Below are positions 33,303 to 42,672 of a stretch of DNA of 64,000 bases, one piece after another. Each line of letters begins with the position of its first letter. Within the stretch, counting starts at the first letter, position 1. The position numbers and the translations under genes were made by a program. The stretch is taken from NCBI RefSeq assembly GCF_947495315.1, contig NZ_CANLYD010000003.1, positions 62,001-126,000 on the forward strand. The letters run 5' to 3'. The notes beneath the pieces were generated by a model. That model saw only the letters and a program-made list of their open reading frames with translations, was not told the origin of the DNA and did no database searches. This DNA is from an uncultured Aquimarina sp. (GTDB lineage: Bacteria > Bacteroidota > Bacteroidia > Flavobacteriales > Flavobacteriaceae).

Positions 33303-35633
33303 CTAATTTTTTATCAGTGTTGAGAAGTAGCTGTTTTTTCCGTTACGCATCTTTATGAAATATTGTCCACTTGGTAAGGATAAAAAATACTGATCAAGGG
33401 GTATACTTTTACTTCCTGATTCATTTTCAGTTTCATTAAAAGATCTTAAAACCCTTCCTGTAATATCCAGAATAGATATATTAGATGTAGTATTGGCTCG
33501 AGCTTGATATGTAAGAACAATGGGAGAGCCATCTGTGGGATTTGGATGAACAATCATATCTAGTTTTGCAACAAATGTATCGTCTTGCAAGCTTTGGTTT
33601 TCTTTAGTAAGTGTACTAATAATAACATCCAGGTTTCCTGGAGCAGACCAATTACCAGCTGCATCTCTTACCAAACTTTTTACTTTTCCATTTCTTCTTC
33701 GAATATCCTTCGTAACTGCCGTTCCTGCAGAAATCCCCTGTGTTCCTGTCGCTCTAAATTTATAGACTTTAAGGTCATCAAACTCTACTACAGTTTTATT
33801 AGTTCTCAGTGATATAGTGCTTCCGTTTTTAATGGGGGAGCTATCTGTCCATTTTAAAATAGAGCGGTTGTTTTTAAATACTTCCAGTACTCCAAAACCC
33901 GGACTATAGGTAATTTTGTAATTCGCCCAGTTATTATCGAGAGAAACGTCTGCAATTGCTCTAAAGTTTAAAACATTATTGATAGTTTCATATATTCTGA
34001 CTTTATTATCTTCTCCACTAAACCAAATGAGATATGAGTTTCCGCGTTGTGATTGTGTTGCATCACTGGCCATAATATGGATTCCGAATTTACGCGGTCC
34101 GGAAGTGGATATTGTTTTAGCTGAAAATTCATATAGGTATGGCAAACCAGAATTTTGAGAAAGATAGGTACTTAGTTTTGTATTATCGGACGAAGTATTA
34201 GATTGTCTCAGGTGTTTATCGTTGATGTTCCAGTTTCCTGCACCGGTAGTATATCCGGAATAGAGTACATTAAAATTGTCATTAAAGAATCCATTTCCTC
34301 TATTAGCATACCAATTGTCTCCATATTTTTCTAATGCCTGATAAAACCTACGAGTTACTCCCACATTATCATTATCAGAAAAGTTGGCGGTGAAATCTCC
34401 AGCTTGAGTATTACCGCCAGATGCGCTGATCGATGTAGTAGGAGCTGTGGTATCAGATCCACCGCCACTGCCACCGCAGTCATTAGCTATTAAATTACTC
34501 ACTCCAGTTCTTACGCTTCCTAGAATACTATATCCTCCGTTTCCTGGACAGGATGAGCAACTTGCACCTCCATCACGATGCCCAGCAATGTTTTTAAGAC
34601 TTGCATTAATAGAATAATGATATGAAGCCCCTGTAGGGTTGATATTCTCTTTATTTGCTTTCCATGCTAGTATTCTCTTCAGTGAAGTTTGAGCATTTGT
34701 GGTTGGTTTTGTACCGCTGTTACTATAATCTCCAAGCAAACAAACCCCCATTGTTTTTGCATTTTTTCCACAGAAATGAGCACCTTGTGCACGATCGCCA
34801 CCCGCTCTTCCTTCGTAGATAGTACCGGTAGGGGAGATCAAAAAATTGTAACCTATGTCAGACCAACCTCTTGTGTTCATATGAAAATTTTGAACAGATC
34901 GTACTCTAGCTGCCCAATCACTACTGGAATTTGGACCTAATTCATGATGTACAATTAAATGTGTTGCAATTGTTGTTGGAAAACTACTTGCAGGATTCCT
35001 TGCTCCCCACTGGCTTCTGGATATAACTGTTGGTTTTGAGCAGGATGCTTTAGCAATTTGATTACCGCTTTCTTGTATGATCGTTTTTATTTCTTCAGGA
35101 GTGTCTCCAGGGCTATATTGACTTAAAGTCGTTTGCGTAATTGTTATTTTCTGTTTTCCTAAAAAGGTCACTTTGTATTGAATGTATTGTATATCGACTT
35201 CTAAGAATTCCATTACAGAAGCTAATTTTCTACCATTTTCTTCAAAATGACCATCAAATTTACTCTCTTTCCAATGTGACCAATTTCTTCCATTCTTTGA
35301 TGTTCGAAAGTGAAGGATTATATTATTTCTGTATAAATTAGTTCCTTGCCACAAGGTATGAGCTGCTATAAAAGGTTTAGGTGCATTTATCTTGATTTTG
35401 TGAGGTTTAAGAATTAAAATAGGTGATTCTTGAGCGGTTTCATTCGTTGATATTTCTGTGGCTTTTTGATTAACTTCCGAACTTTTTTCTATAATACTTT
35501 TGGTATTAAAGAGAAGTCTAGTTTCCTGATAATCTTCTCCTTTAAAATTGTCACGCTCTTTTTCCTGACTATAAGCCGAATTTGTTAAAAATATGTATAG
35601 CGTTATGAATATGAAATAGTTGATGATTTTCAT
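33303..35633 (-). CDS. T9SS-secreted N-acetylmuramoyl-L-alanine amidase (Amidase_2/PGRP) with shared module
   Basis: 776 residues: signal peptide (FIFITLYIFLTNSAYS); beta-rich region to about 195; PGRP/Amidase_2 domain about 200-385 with zinc ligands in LIVHHELG, AGHRDGG and the Cys in SSCPGNG, and the RSQWGAR start. Then a GGSGGGSD linker, the shared module (about 395-670), and a C-terminal T9SS sorting domain (IVHPNPTDG ... LPSGQYFIKM). Cleaves the MurNAc-L-Ala bond of peptidoglycan; secretion across the outer membrane suggests foreign walls as target. Confidence 0.93.
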   Translation of the reverse strand: MKIINYFIFITLYIFLTNSAYSQEKERDNFKGEDYQETRLLFNTKSIIEKSSEVNQKATEISTNETAQESPILILKPHKIKINAPKPFIAAHTLWQGTNLYRNNIILHFRTSKNGRNWSHWKESKFDGHFEENGRKLASVMEFLEVDIQYIQYKVTFLGKQKITITQTTLSQYSPGDTPEEIKTIIQESGNQIAKASCSKPTVISRSQWGARNPASSFPTTIATHLIVHHELGPNSSSDWAARVRSVQNFHMNTRGWSDIGYNFLISPTGTIYEGRAGGDRAQGAHFCGKNAKTMGVCLLGDYSNSGTKPTTNAQTSLKRILAWKANKENINPTGASYHYSINASLKNIAGHRDGGASCSSCPGNGGYSILGSVRTGVSNLIANDCGGSGGGSDTTAPTTSISASGGNTQAGDFTANFSDNDNVGVTRRFYQALEKYGDNWYANRGNGFFNDNFNVLYSGYTTGAGNWNINDKHLRQSNTSSDNTKLSTYLSQNSGLPYLYEFSAKTISTSGPRKFGIHIMASDATQSQRGNSYLIWFSGEDNKVRIYETINNVLNFRAIADVSLDNNWANYKITYSPGFGVLEVFKNNRSILKWTDSSPIKNGSTISLRTNKTVVEFDDLKVYKFRATGTQGISAGTAVTKDIRRRNGKVKSLVRDAAGNWSAPGNLDVIISTLTKENQSLQDDTFVAKLDMIVHPNPTDGSPIVLTYQARANTTSNISILDITGRVLRSFNETENESGSKSIPLDQYFLSLPSGQYFIKMRNGKNSYFSTLIKN
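33615..34452 (-). repeat. Shared C-terminal module, copy 2
   Basis: Near-identical in DNA to copies 3 and 4, pointing to recent duplication or gene conversion. Confidence 0.9.
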
Positions 35634-35669
35634 GGAACGAATTTTAAGAGTTTACTAAGAATTAATTTT

Positions 35670-35710
35670 ATATCTACTACACCTCTTTATTCATAAGGTG
35701 TAGTAGATAT
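35670..35710. terminator. Strong 15-bp hairpin between amidase genes
   Basis: ATATCTACTACACCT / AGGTGTAGTAGATAT with an 11-base loop, just past the stop of the Amidase_3 gene. There is no long T-run, so it may terminate, or stabilise mRNA ends. Confidence 0.6.
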
Positions 35711-35731
35711 TACCGTGCATAGTAGGTACAA

Positions 35732-37549
35732 TTATTTTTTTATAATTTGAAAGACGTTTGTATTCTTTCCTTTTCTAACTTTTATAAAATAATTACCATT
35801 TGGTATGGAAGAAACATATTCACCTAAGTTTAAATTTCTTGGTCCAGTTTCTTTTACTTTATCTTCTATAGATTTTAAAATTTTACCAGAAATATCAATT
35901 ATCTGAATGAGTGTGGATTCATTAGAAGTTGCTTGATACGATATATTTAGGTTTTTTCCATTTGTAGGATTTGGGTATATCGAAATTTCGTTTGTTTCAA
36001 TATAAGTGTCATTCAGAAGATTTGGGTTTTCTTTGGTTAAGGAACTGATGGTTACATCCAGGTTTCCCGGAGTAGACCAATTACCTACTGCATCTCTTAC
36101 CAAGCTTTTTACTTTTCCATTTCTTCTACGAATATCCTTTGTAACTGCTATTCCTGCAGAAATTCCTTGTGTTCCCGTCGCTCTAAATTTATAGACTTTA
36201 AGGTCATCAAACTCTACTACAGTTTTATTAGTTCTCAGTGATATAGTGCTTCCGTTTTTAATGGGGGAGCTATCAGTCCATTTTAAAATAGAGCGATTGT
36301 TTTTAAATACTTCCAATACTCCAAAACCTGGACTATAGGTAATTTTGTAATTCGCCCAGTTATTATCTAGAGAAACGTCTGCAATTGCTCTAAAGTTTAA
36401 AACATTATTGATAGTTTCATATATTCTTACTTTATTATCTTCACCGCTAAACCAAATGAGATATGAGTTTCCTCTCTGTGATTGTGTTGCATCACTCGCC
36501 ATAATATGGATTCCGAATTTACGGGGTCCGGAAGTTGATATTGTTTTAGCTGAAAATTCATATAGGTATGGTAAACCAGAATTTTGAGAAAGATAGGTAC
36601 TTAGTTTTGTATTATCGGACGAAGTATTAGATTGTCTCAGGTGTTTATTGTTGATGTTCCAGTTTCCTGCACCGGTAGTATATCCGGAATAGAGTACATT
36701 AAAATTGTCATTAAAGAATCCATTTCCTCTGTTAGCATACCAATTGTCTCCATATTTTTCTAATGCCTGATAAAACCTACGAGTTACTCCCACATTATCA
36801 TTATCAGAAAAGTTGGCAGTAAAGTCTCCGGATTGTGTATTTCCTCCAGATGCGCTGATCGATGTAGTAGGAGCTGTGGTATCAGATCCACCGCCACCAC
36901 CACCAGAGCAGTTACCAATACTATTCTCTAAAGCAGCTACATAAGCATCAGCAAATTTGTTTCTCCAAGAATCACTCAACAATTTTGATTTGTCTGAAGA
37001 ATCCACAAAGCCAATTTCGTTAAGAACACCGATAGCATTATTACTGGTAAGAACTCCAAGGTGAAATATATAAGATGCATCTTCAACGGATCTTCTGTCT
37101 TTCCACTGCCCTTTCTCTACCATTCTATTTTGCACTTCCCTAGAAAATCGACTATTATCGGCATCTTTAGAATTGCTACGATTACACCAAAAAGTTTCAG
37201 TACCGGAACCACCACCACCATTACAATGAATACTTATAAATCGATCCGCGTTCCAACTATTAGACATGGTTCTTCTTTGTGTAAGTGAAATCCAACCATT
37301 TCTAGTCGTTCTTGTCATTCTTACGGTCCAGTTACCACAACCATTCTGGAGTTTACTACGAAGTTTTAACCCTACAGATAACGCTGTAGCATGTTCTGTG
37401 TCTGTTCTTCCATCAGGATCGGTTATTCCATTAGATGCATAACCATGTCCGGGATCTATAACTACTACTTGCGCATTAGCTGTGAGGGAAAGGATAAAAA
37501 GAAAGAAAACATAATAGCGAATATTATTTTTTGAAAATATATTTTTCAT
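35732..37549 (-). CDS. T9SS-secreted N-acetylmuramoyl-L-alanine amidase (Amidase_3) with shared module
   Basis: 605 residues from ATG 37549; a longer open frame starts inside the next gene. Signal peptide (YYVFFLFILSLTANA). Amidase_3 domain with zinc ligands in VVIDPGHG, the Glu of DTEHATALS, and RFISIHCNGG, plus the catalytic Glu in VLNEIGFVDSS. Then a GGGGGGSD linker, shared module, and T9SS sorting domain (SIYPNPTNG ... IPNGNYFIKVRKGKN). Four bases after the PD40 gene's stop, so co-transcribed. Confidence 0.93.
   Translation of the reverse strand: MKNIFSKNNIRYYVFFLFILSLTANAQVVVIDPGHGYASNGITDPDGRTDTEHATALSVGLKLRSKLQNGCGNWTVRMTRTTRNGWISLTQRRTMSNSWNADRFISIHCNGGGGSGTETFWCNRSNSKDADNSRFSREVQNRMVEKGQWKDRRSVEDASYIFHLGVLTSNNAIGVLNEIGFVDSSDKSKLLSDSWRNKFADAYVAALENSIGNCSGGGGGGSDTTAPTTSISASGGNTQSGDFTANFSDNDNVGVTRRFYQALEKYGDNWYANRGNGFFNDNFNVLYSGYTTGAGNWNINNKHLRQSNTSSDNTKLSTYLSQNSGLPYLYEFSAKTISTSGPRKFGIHIMASDATQSQRGNSYLIWFSGEDNKVRIYETINNVLNFRAIADVSLDNNWANYKITYSPGFGVLEVFKNNRSILKWTDSSPIKNGSTISLRTNKTVVEFDDLKVYKFRATGTQGISAGIAVTKDIRRRNGKVKSLVRDAVGNWSTPGNLDVTISSLTKENPNLLNDTYIETNEISIYPNPTNGKNLNISYQATSNESTLIQIIDISGKILKSIEDKVKETGPRNLNLGEYVSSIPNGNYFIKVRKGKNTNVFQIIKK
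36048..36882 (-). repeat. Shared C-terminal module, copy 3
   Basis: Long stretches are identical to copies 2 and 4 at base level. Confidence 0.9.
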
Positions 37550-37553
37550 TGGT

Positions 37554-38420
37554 TTAGTTTTTAAGTTTAAAATCTGCAATAAAAATTTTACCTGTTTTTT
37601 CATCAGAAAAAGCAATTCTCTTTCCATCCGGAGAAACATCTCCCCACATTTCTATTCGATCTTTAGTAGAAGTCAGTTGTTTTTTGTTTAAAGATATTGT
37701 CGAAACAAAGTAAAGATCTGATGATGTTACATTATGTCCATCATTACTTTGATCTTCAAAAGTAATAACACCTTTACTATCGGGTAACCAGGAACTTGCT
37801 ATTCCGACTCCTAATTCTTTTCTTTCCTGACTTTTGTAAATTGAATACAAATAGATCATTGGGCCATTGTGTACAATAACAGATTGTTGATCAGGAGAAA
37901 CAATGGGATGGTAAAATTGACCATCTTCCTTACTAATTATCCAAGGTGTTCCATTGATACCTTCTTTTGCCTCAAGTTTTAATGTCTCTTGATTTATATA
38001 GACAATAAGGTCTTTATTGGATTTATTGATTTTCGTACTATTTGGATGAACATCTTTTAATATTTTTTCTTTTCTTGTCTTAAGATTAATACTTTTTACT
38101 TGTACATCAGAAAAAGTTCCTCCTTTCGGTTTTGCTCGAAAAATTATGTTTTTACTATCTGGTGTCCAATTAGCTAAATAGCCAATTCCTTGTGCGCTTT
38201 TTACTTTACTAATTTTAGGTTTAGTTCCTATTTTTAATACATAAAGGGCGTCATTATGATTATCTGTAAACAGGATTTTCTGTCCATCTGGAGACCAAAC
38301 CGGAGTGCTATATTCTCCTTCATTCGTTATAGGTTTGCTATTAGAAATAATTTGAGATTGTACAATTGAACTGAATAAAGCGCATATGACAATACACACT
38401 ATTAATTTTGTTGTTTTCAT
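37554..38420 (-). CDS. Secreted PD40/TolB-like beta-propeller protein
   Basis: 288 residues; signal peptide (VCIVICALFSSIVQS). WD40-like PD40 blades: YSTPVWSPDGQKILFTDN, YLANWTPDSKNIIFRA, YHPIVSPDQQSVIVHN, ASSWLPDSKGVITFE, WGDVSPDGKRIAFSDE. The same kind of propeller forms the N-terminal part of the M23 protein at 38548. Probably binds wall fragments or partner proteins. Sits between two wall hydrolase genes. Confidence 0.88.
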   Translation of the reverse strand: MKTTKLIVCIVICALFSSIVQSQIISNSKPITNEGEYSTPVWSPDGQKILFTDNHNDALYVLKIGTKPKISKVKSAQGIGYLANWTPDSKNIIFRAKPKGGTFSDVQVKSINLKTRKEKILKDVHPNSTKINKSNKDLIVYINQETLKLEAKEGINGTPWIISKEDGQFYHPIVSPDQQSVIVHNGPMIYLYSIYKSQERKELGVGIASSWLPDSKGVITFEDQSNDGHNVTSSDLYFVSTISLNKKQLTSTKDRIEMWGDVSPDGKRIAFSDEKTGKIFIADFKLKN

Positions 38421-38472
38421 AAAGATATTTTTATTTTAAGTGTACGTTGTAGACATCGGTTTGAAAAAGAAG

Positions 38473-38530
38473 AAAAGGGTTCTGATAATTTTCTTATCAT
38501 CATCGTTAACCAAACTGATAGAACCCTTTT
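38473..38530 (-). terminator. Terminator of the M23 gene
   Basis: Stem AAAAGGGTTC / GAACCCTTTT with a 38-base loop, followed on the minus strand by a T-rich tail. Confidence 0.7.
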
Positions 38531-38547
38531 ACACACACATTTTCAAA

Positions 38548-40989
38548 CTAATTTTTGATGACGGGTAATACTTTCGAACCATTTTTACTACTTACTTTAA
38601 TAAAATATTGTCCATTTTTAAAAGAAGTAAAGTAATTACTCAGATTCAGAGATTGATGAACTGATTCTTTAGAATACTTGTAAAAAGATGTTAAAACCCG
38701 TCCCGTAATATCAGTAATAGATATGGCGGTATAAGCGTCGGATGCAGATTGATAGTTTAGGATTATACTTGTTCCATCTGTAGGGTTCGGGTATACCAAA
38801 ATATCATTTGTTTCAATATAAGTGTCATCCTGGATATTTGGATTTTCCTTGGTTAAGGAGCTTATAGTTACATCCAGATTCCCTGGAAGGGACCAATTAC
38901 CAGCTGCATCTCTTACCAAACTTTTTACTTTTCCATTTCTTCTTCGAATATCCTTCGTAACTGCCGTTCCTGCAGAAATCCCCTGTGTTCCTGTCGCTCT
39001 AAATTTATAGACTTTAAGGTCATCAAACTCTACTACAGTTTTATTAGTTCTCAGTGATATAGTGCTTCCGTTTTTAATGGGGGAGCTATCTGTCCATTTT
39101 AAAATAGAGCGGTTGTTTTTAAATACTTCCAGTACTCCAAAACCCGGACTATAGGTAATTTTGTAATTCGCCCAGTTATTATCGAGAGAAACGTCTGCAA
39201 TTACTCTAAAGTTTAAAACATTATTGATAGTTTCATATATTCTGACTTTATTATCTTCTCCACTAAACCAAATGAGATATGAGTTTCCGCGTTGTGATTG
39301 TGTTGCATCACTGGCCATAATATGGATTCCGAATTTACGCGGTCCGGAAGTGGATATTGTTTTAGCTGAAAATTCATATAGGTATGGCAAACCAGAATTT
39401 TGAGAAAGATAGGTACTTAGTTTTGTATTATCGGACGAAGTATTAGATTGTCTCAGGTGTTTATCGTTGATGTTCCAGTTTCCTGCACCGGTAGTATATC
39501 CGGAATAGAGTACATTAAAATTGTCATTAAAGAATCCATTTCCTCTGTTAGCATACCAATTGTCTCCATATTTTTCTAATGCCTGATAAAACCTACGAGT
39601 TACTCCCACATTATCATTATCAGAAAAGTTGGCAGTGAAATCTCCAGCTTGAGTATTTCCTCCAGATGCGCTGATCGATGTAGTAGGAGCTGAGGTATCA
39701 GAGGATGGAGGAGGTGTACCAACTGTATTGTTTGATTTATAGCGATAATCCTGTCTAGGTTCTCCTATTCCCTTAAATCTGCCTTTTGTAGAAGCATTTC
39801 CTCCTGCTGCTCTCCACTCAAAATGGATATGATCCCCTGTCGATCCTCCCGTGGTACCTTCTTTGGCAATCACTTGCCCTCTTGTTACTGTTTGGCCATT
39901 AGATACTAAAAGACTTTTGTTATGGGCGTAATATGTTCTTGTTCCATCACTGTGTCTTATGATGACTAACCTACCATAGCCAGAACTTAGACTTCCACTA
40001 ACTCCGGAAAACGTAACAGTTCCACTTGCAGCGGCCCTAACGTTTTGATCACTTGACAACGAAGTAGCAAAATCAATTGCTGCATATCCATGATGACCTC
40101 CAGGGCCAAAAATATTGCATCTGCCTTGATTTACATGAGATCCTGATGGGCCTGGAGTTCCGTGTCTTGATACACAAAGACTTACTCCAGCATCCCAAGG
40201 AAGGTAATAATCAAGAGATGAAAACTTACTTTGAGTTTTTTGAGATGTTGAATTGCTAATTTGATGTTTCCAACCTTTTAAAGTTATTGATTGTCCTTTA
40301 GAGGATATAATAGTTCTGGCTTTACCAGTTTGTATATTAAACTCATATAGAACATCCGTGTTACCATGAATATAATCAACGGAATCGTCCAATGTTCCCA
40401 AAAAGAATAGTTTGGAGCGATCTGGAGATATTAGGGGTGTTCTAGTATAATGAAAAGGAATATTAATTTTTTTTGTTTCTTTAGTAGATAGGTCATAAAT
40501 CAAAATACCTTCATGCTCTCGGTCACTGTCCAGATATAATAATTCTACTAAAATCTTATTAGGAGCATTTATCCATCCAATAGGTTTTAATGCTTTTTGA
40601 TTTCTACTTGTGTTTTTATTTATGAGAAGTTGTCTGTTTTTTGAGGTCTTACCGTTAAACTCAGTAAGTTTAAAACCAGCTTCGAATTGTTCTCTTTCCA
40701 TGAAAACCCAACGCTCTGCATCAAAAGGACTTTGCAGTGCTTGAAATAAGTCATAATCGTTAGATAGTTTTATTTCTGTAGAAATTTCTTCTGGATAGAT
40801 TGCGATCTTGTCTAAAGCTTTAAATGTGGAGTTAGAATTATAGTTTTTAGACGTTATGTTATTTTTCTTTCTAGTTTCTATATCAAAGGAAAATGTTTTT
40901 CCATTTTGGTCAAAAATAATTTCCTGTGCACTGGAGATAGATATGCAGAACAATAATACCCAAAGGGTATTTAACGTAGTGTTTTTCAT
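38548..40989 (-). CDS. T9SS-secreted M23 peptidase with propeller and shared module
   Basis: 813 residues from ATG 40989. Signal peptide (LWVLLFCISISSA). Residues to about 265 hold PD40-like blades (LISPDRSKLFFLGT). M23 domain about 275-420 with zinc ligands HHGYAAIDF and DHIHFE and the YAHN loop. Then linker, shared module, and T9SS sorting domain (VYPNPTDGT ... FKNGQYFIKVS). A lysostaphin-type endopeptidase that would cut peptide cross-links. With the two amidases it forms a complementary set. Confidence 0.93.
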   Translation of the reverse strand: MKNTTLNTLWVLLFCISISSAQEIIFDQNGKTFSFDIETRKKNNITSKNYNSNSTFKALDKIAIYPEEISTEIKLSNDYDLFQALQSPFDAERWVFMEREQFEAGFKLTEFNGKTSKNRQLLINKNTSRNQKALKPIGWINAPNKILVELLYLDSDREHEGILIYDLSTKETKKINIPFHYTRTPLISPDRSKLFFLGTLDDSVDYIHGNTDVLYEFNIQTGKARTIISSKGQSITLKGWKHQISNSTSQKTQSKFSSLDYYLPWDAGVSLCVSRHGTPGPSGSHVNQGRCNIFGPGGHHGYAAIDFATSLSSDQNVRAAASGTVTFSGVSGSLSSGYGRLVIIRHSDGTRTYYAHNKSLLVSNGQTVTRGQVIAKEGTTGGSTGDHIHFEWRAAGGNASTKGRFKGIGEPRQDYRYKSNNTVGTPPPSSDTSAPTTSISASGGNTQAGDFTANFSDNDNVGVTRRFYQALEKYGDNWYANRGNGFFNDNFNVLYSGYTTGAGNWNINDKHLRQSNTSSDNTKLSTYLSQNSGLPYLYEFSAKTISTSGPRKFGIHIMASDATQSQRGNSYLIWFSGEDNKVRIYETINNVLNFRVIADVSLDNNWANYKITYSPGFGVLEVFKNNRSILKWTDSSPIKNGSTISLRTNKTVVEFDDLKVYKFRATGTQGISAGTAVTKDIRRRNGKVKSLVRDAAGNWSLPGNLDVTISSLTKENPNIQDDTYIETNDILVYPNPTDGTSIILNYQSASDAYTAISITDITGRVLTSFYKYSKESVHQSLNLSNYFTSFKNGQYFIKVSSKNGSKVLPVIKN
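38866..39702 (-). repeat. Shared C-terminal module, copy 4
   Basis: Nearly identical at base level to copy 2 (33615-34452). Confidence 0.9.
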
Positions 40990-41015
40990 AATGACGAGTT
41001 TGTGTGGTTTGATAT

Positions 41016-41058
41016 TAATTCTAAACACTTATAGAAAATATATAAGCTTTTAGAATTA
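41016..41058. promoter_or_regulatory. Inverted repeat upstream of M23 gene
   Basis: TAATTCTAAA (41016-41025) and TTTAGAATTA (41049-41058), perfect 10-bp arms with centres 33 bases apart, between the M23 and NarL-type regulator genes. A possible site for that regulator. Confidence 0.35.
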
Positions 41059-41138
41059 GTTCGAAATGTATGAACACTTTTTTAAAAATAATTAGGCACT
41101 TGTTCTCAATTTGCCTCGTAAAGCTTTGATTATATGAT

Positions 41139-41798
41139 TTAATGGTAAATGTCCTTTAGCTTCATTGTGAACTTAAACAATGCATTGGTTCCCCTTATAT
41201 TTAACTTTTTACAAATGTTTTGTCGATGATTTTTGATCGTTTTCTCACTTTTAAAAAGGTCAATAGCAATTTCTTTATTTGTTTTACCAGAAGCGACTTG
41301 ATTTAGGATTTTTATTTCTGTTTTAGACAAGGTGTTCTGTATTTTATGAGAAGGTTTTGGTATAGGATTGCCCTCTCCATTCCACCATGATTCTCTAAAA
41401 ACTCTACTTATATACGGTTTATTTTGAATTGCTCTTCCCGCACATTTGGTTATATTTTCTACTGTTTCAGCTTTGTATAGAATCCACTTGATCTCCAATT
41501 TTTTTAGTTCTCTAATAAGCCAATCATCCATAGAAAAAGACATAATGATTATTTTGGTTCTATTCGCGTGAAGTCTAGCGTATTTTGCCAATTCTATACC
41601 GGAATTATCAGAATTCAATGTAGCGTCAATGACGATGAAGTCGGGTTGGCGATCTACAATTACTTTTTTCAAAGTTTCTAGACTGCTTATGTCTTCATAC
41701 AGGTTAAATTTCATGTCTTTGGGAGCTTCTAGCATAGCCCTTATTCCAAGACGCTTAAGAGGATCATCGTAGGCGACCACTACATCGTATTCTTTCAT
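41139..41798 (-). CDS. NarL/LuxR-family response regulator
   Basis: 219 residues. Receiver domain with the acidic pair in VVAYDDPLKR, phosphoacceptor Asp in FIVIDATL, and conserved Lys in ILYKAE. C-terminal LuxR helix-turn-helix: LSKTEIKILNQVASGKTNKEIAIDLFKSEKTIKNHRQNICKKL-type (residues about 155-200). No kinase adjoins it on the same strand. It lies at the head of the lytic gene block, which is on the same strand, so it may control those genes. Confidence 0.9.
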   Translation of the reverse strand: MKEYDVVVAYDDPLKRLGIRAMLEAPKDMKFNLYEDISSLETLKKVIVDRQPDFIVIDATLNSDNSGIELAKYARLHANRTKIIIMSFSMDDWLIRELKKLEIKWILYKAETVENITKCAGRAIQNKPYISRVFRESWWNGEGNPIPKPSHKIQNTLSKTEIKILNQVASGKTNKEIAIDLFKSEKTIKNHRQNICKKLNIRGTNALFKFTMKLKDIYH

Positions 41799-42672
41799 GT
41801 GTGTACTTTTTTACAAAAGAAAATTAATAAACTAAACAAAAAATTATTGGCAGGGTTTCGTAAGAAAATTGAACCGAAGTATGTTTAGATGCATATTGCC
41901 TGATTTCTTGTTTTTTTAAAAAAAGTACTTGATAAGTGTTGAGTGGAATAATAAGTTAAATGTAGCATAGTGTTAGTTTTATTTGTGACACTTTAAAGTT
42001 AAAATTTATTTCTATTGTTTTTCAGTGTAATTTTAGTTTTCGATATAAAGTGTATTTTTTTGGATTAATTAATGAGATTATGGTAATTAGAATGCATTAT
42101 TTTTATGAATACATTAAAATCGATTCTTTATTAGTATAGTGATTTACTAGGTTAATAGCAATGGGGTTTCTTTTTTTTCTTTTACTTATGTAAGATTTTT
42201 CGTTCTTGTTTATTTTGTTATTTTCCGTGATTAGATGAGAAATAAGTTGATTATACTTGTATAATTAACTTTTAAACTCTTTAGAATCAAACTTTAGATT
42301 GCTTAATAGTATGATTTTGTATCAACTTTAAGATTCATTACTATAGGCATCATTCCATCCAAGTTGTATTATCAATGAACTAAAGTTACTATTAGATAAA
42401 TTGATTTTTTAAGAGAATTGATACTTACTTAATATGAATTGATATCTTAGTTATATTTCGCCATAACTTGAATCCAATGATTATTTAGAAGGCAAAAAAT
42501 CTAAGCAGTTTTGCTCAATCTTTTTAAAAATTTAGGATCAAGATGTAATAACTAGTATGTTTACTACATCATACCATATTGACTTAATAATTGATTTCTT
42601 ATTTAAACATTTTAGATATATCGAACCAAGAATATGCAATTTTTCCCAACATTAGCTATTTTTTCAATACGA
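41799..42672. other. Long A/T-rich intergenic region
   Basis: About 870 bases between divergent regulators; very A/T-rich, no convincing gene. The one structured element I see is the paired direct repeat at 42416-42444. Confidence 0.6.
42416..42444. promoter_or_regulatory. Paired direct repeat, candidate LytTR operator 1
   Basis: AATTGATA at 42416-42423 and 42437-42444, starts 21 bp apart (two helical turns, the spacing LytTR dimers use). The first is followed by CTTACTT, exactly as at 47208. About 230 bases upstream of the kinase gene. Confidence 0.5.

Noticed and set aside
42591..42672. TTG 42591 as true start of the kinase
   Set aside because: The N-terminus it gives has no sense, whereas ATG 42673 in the next frame gives a clean signal peptide that joins at the T8 run.
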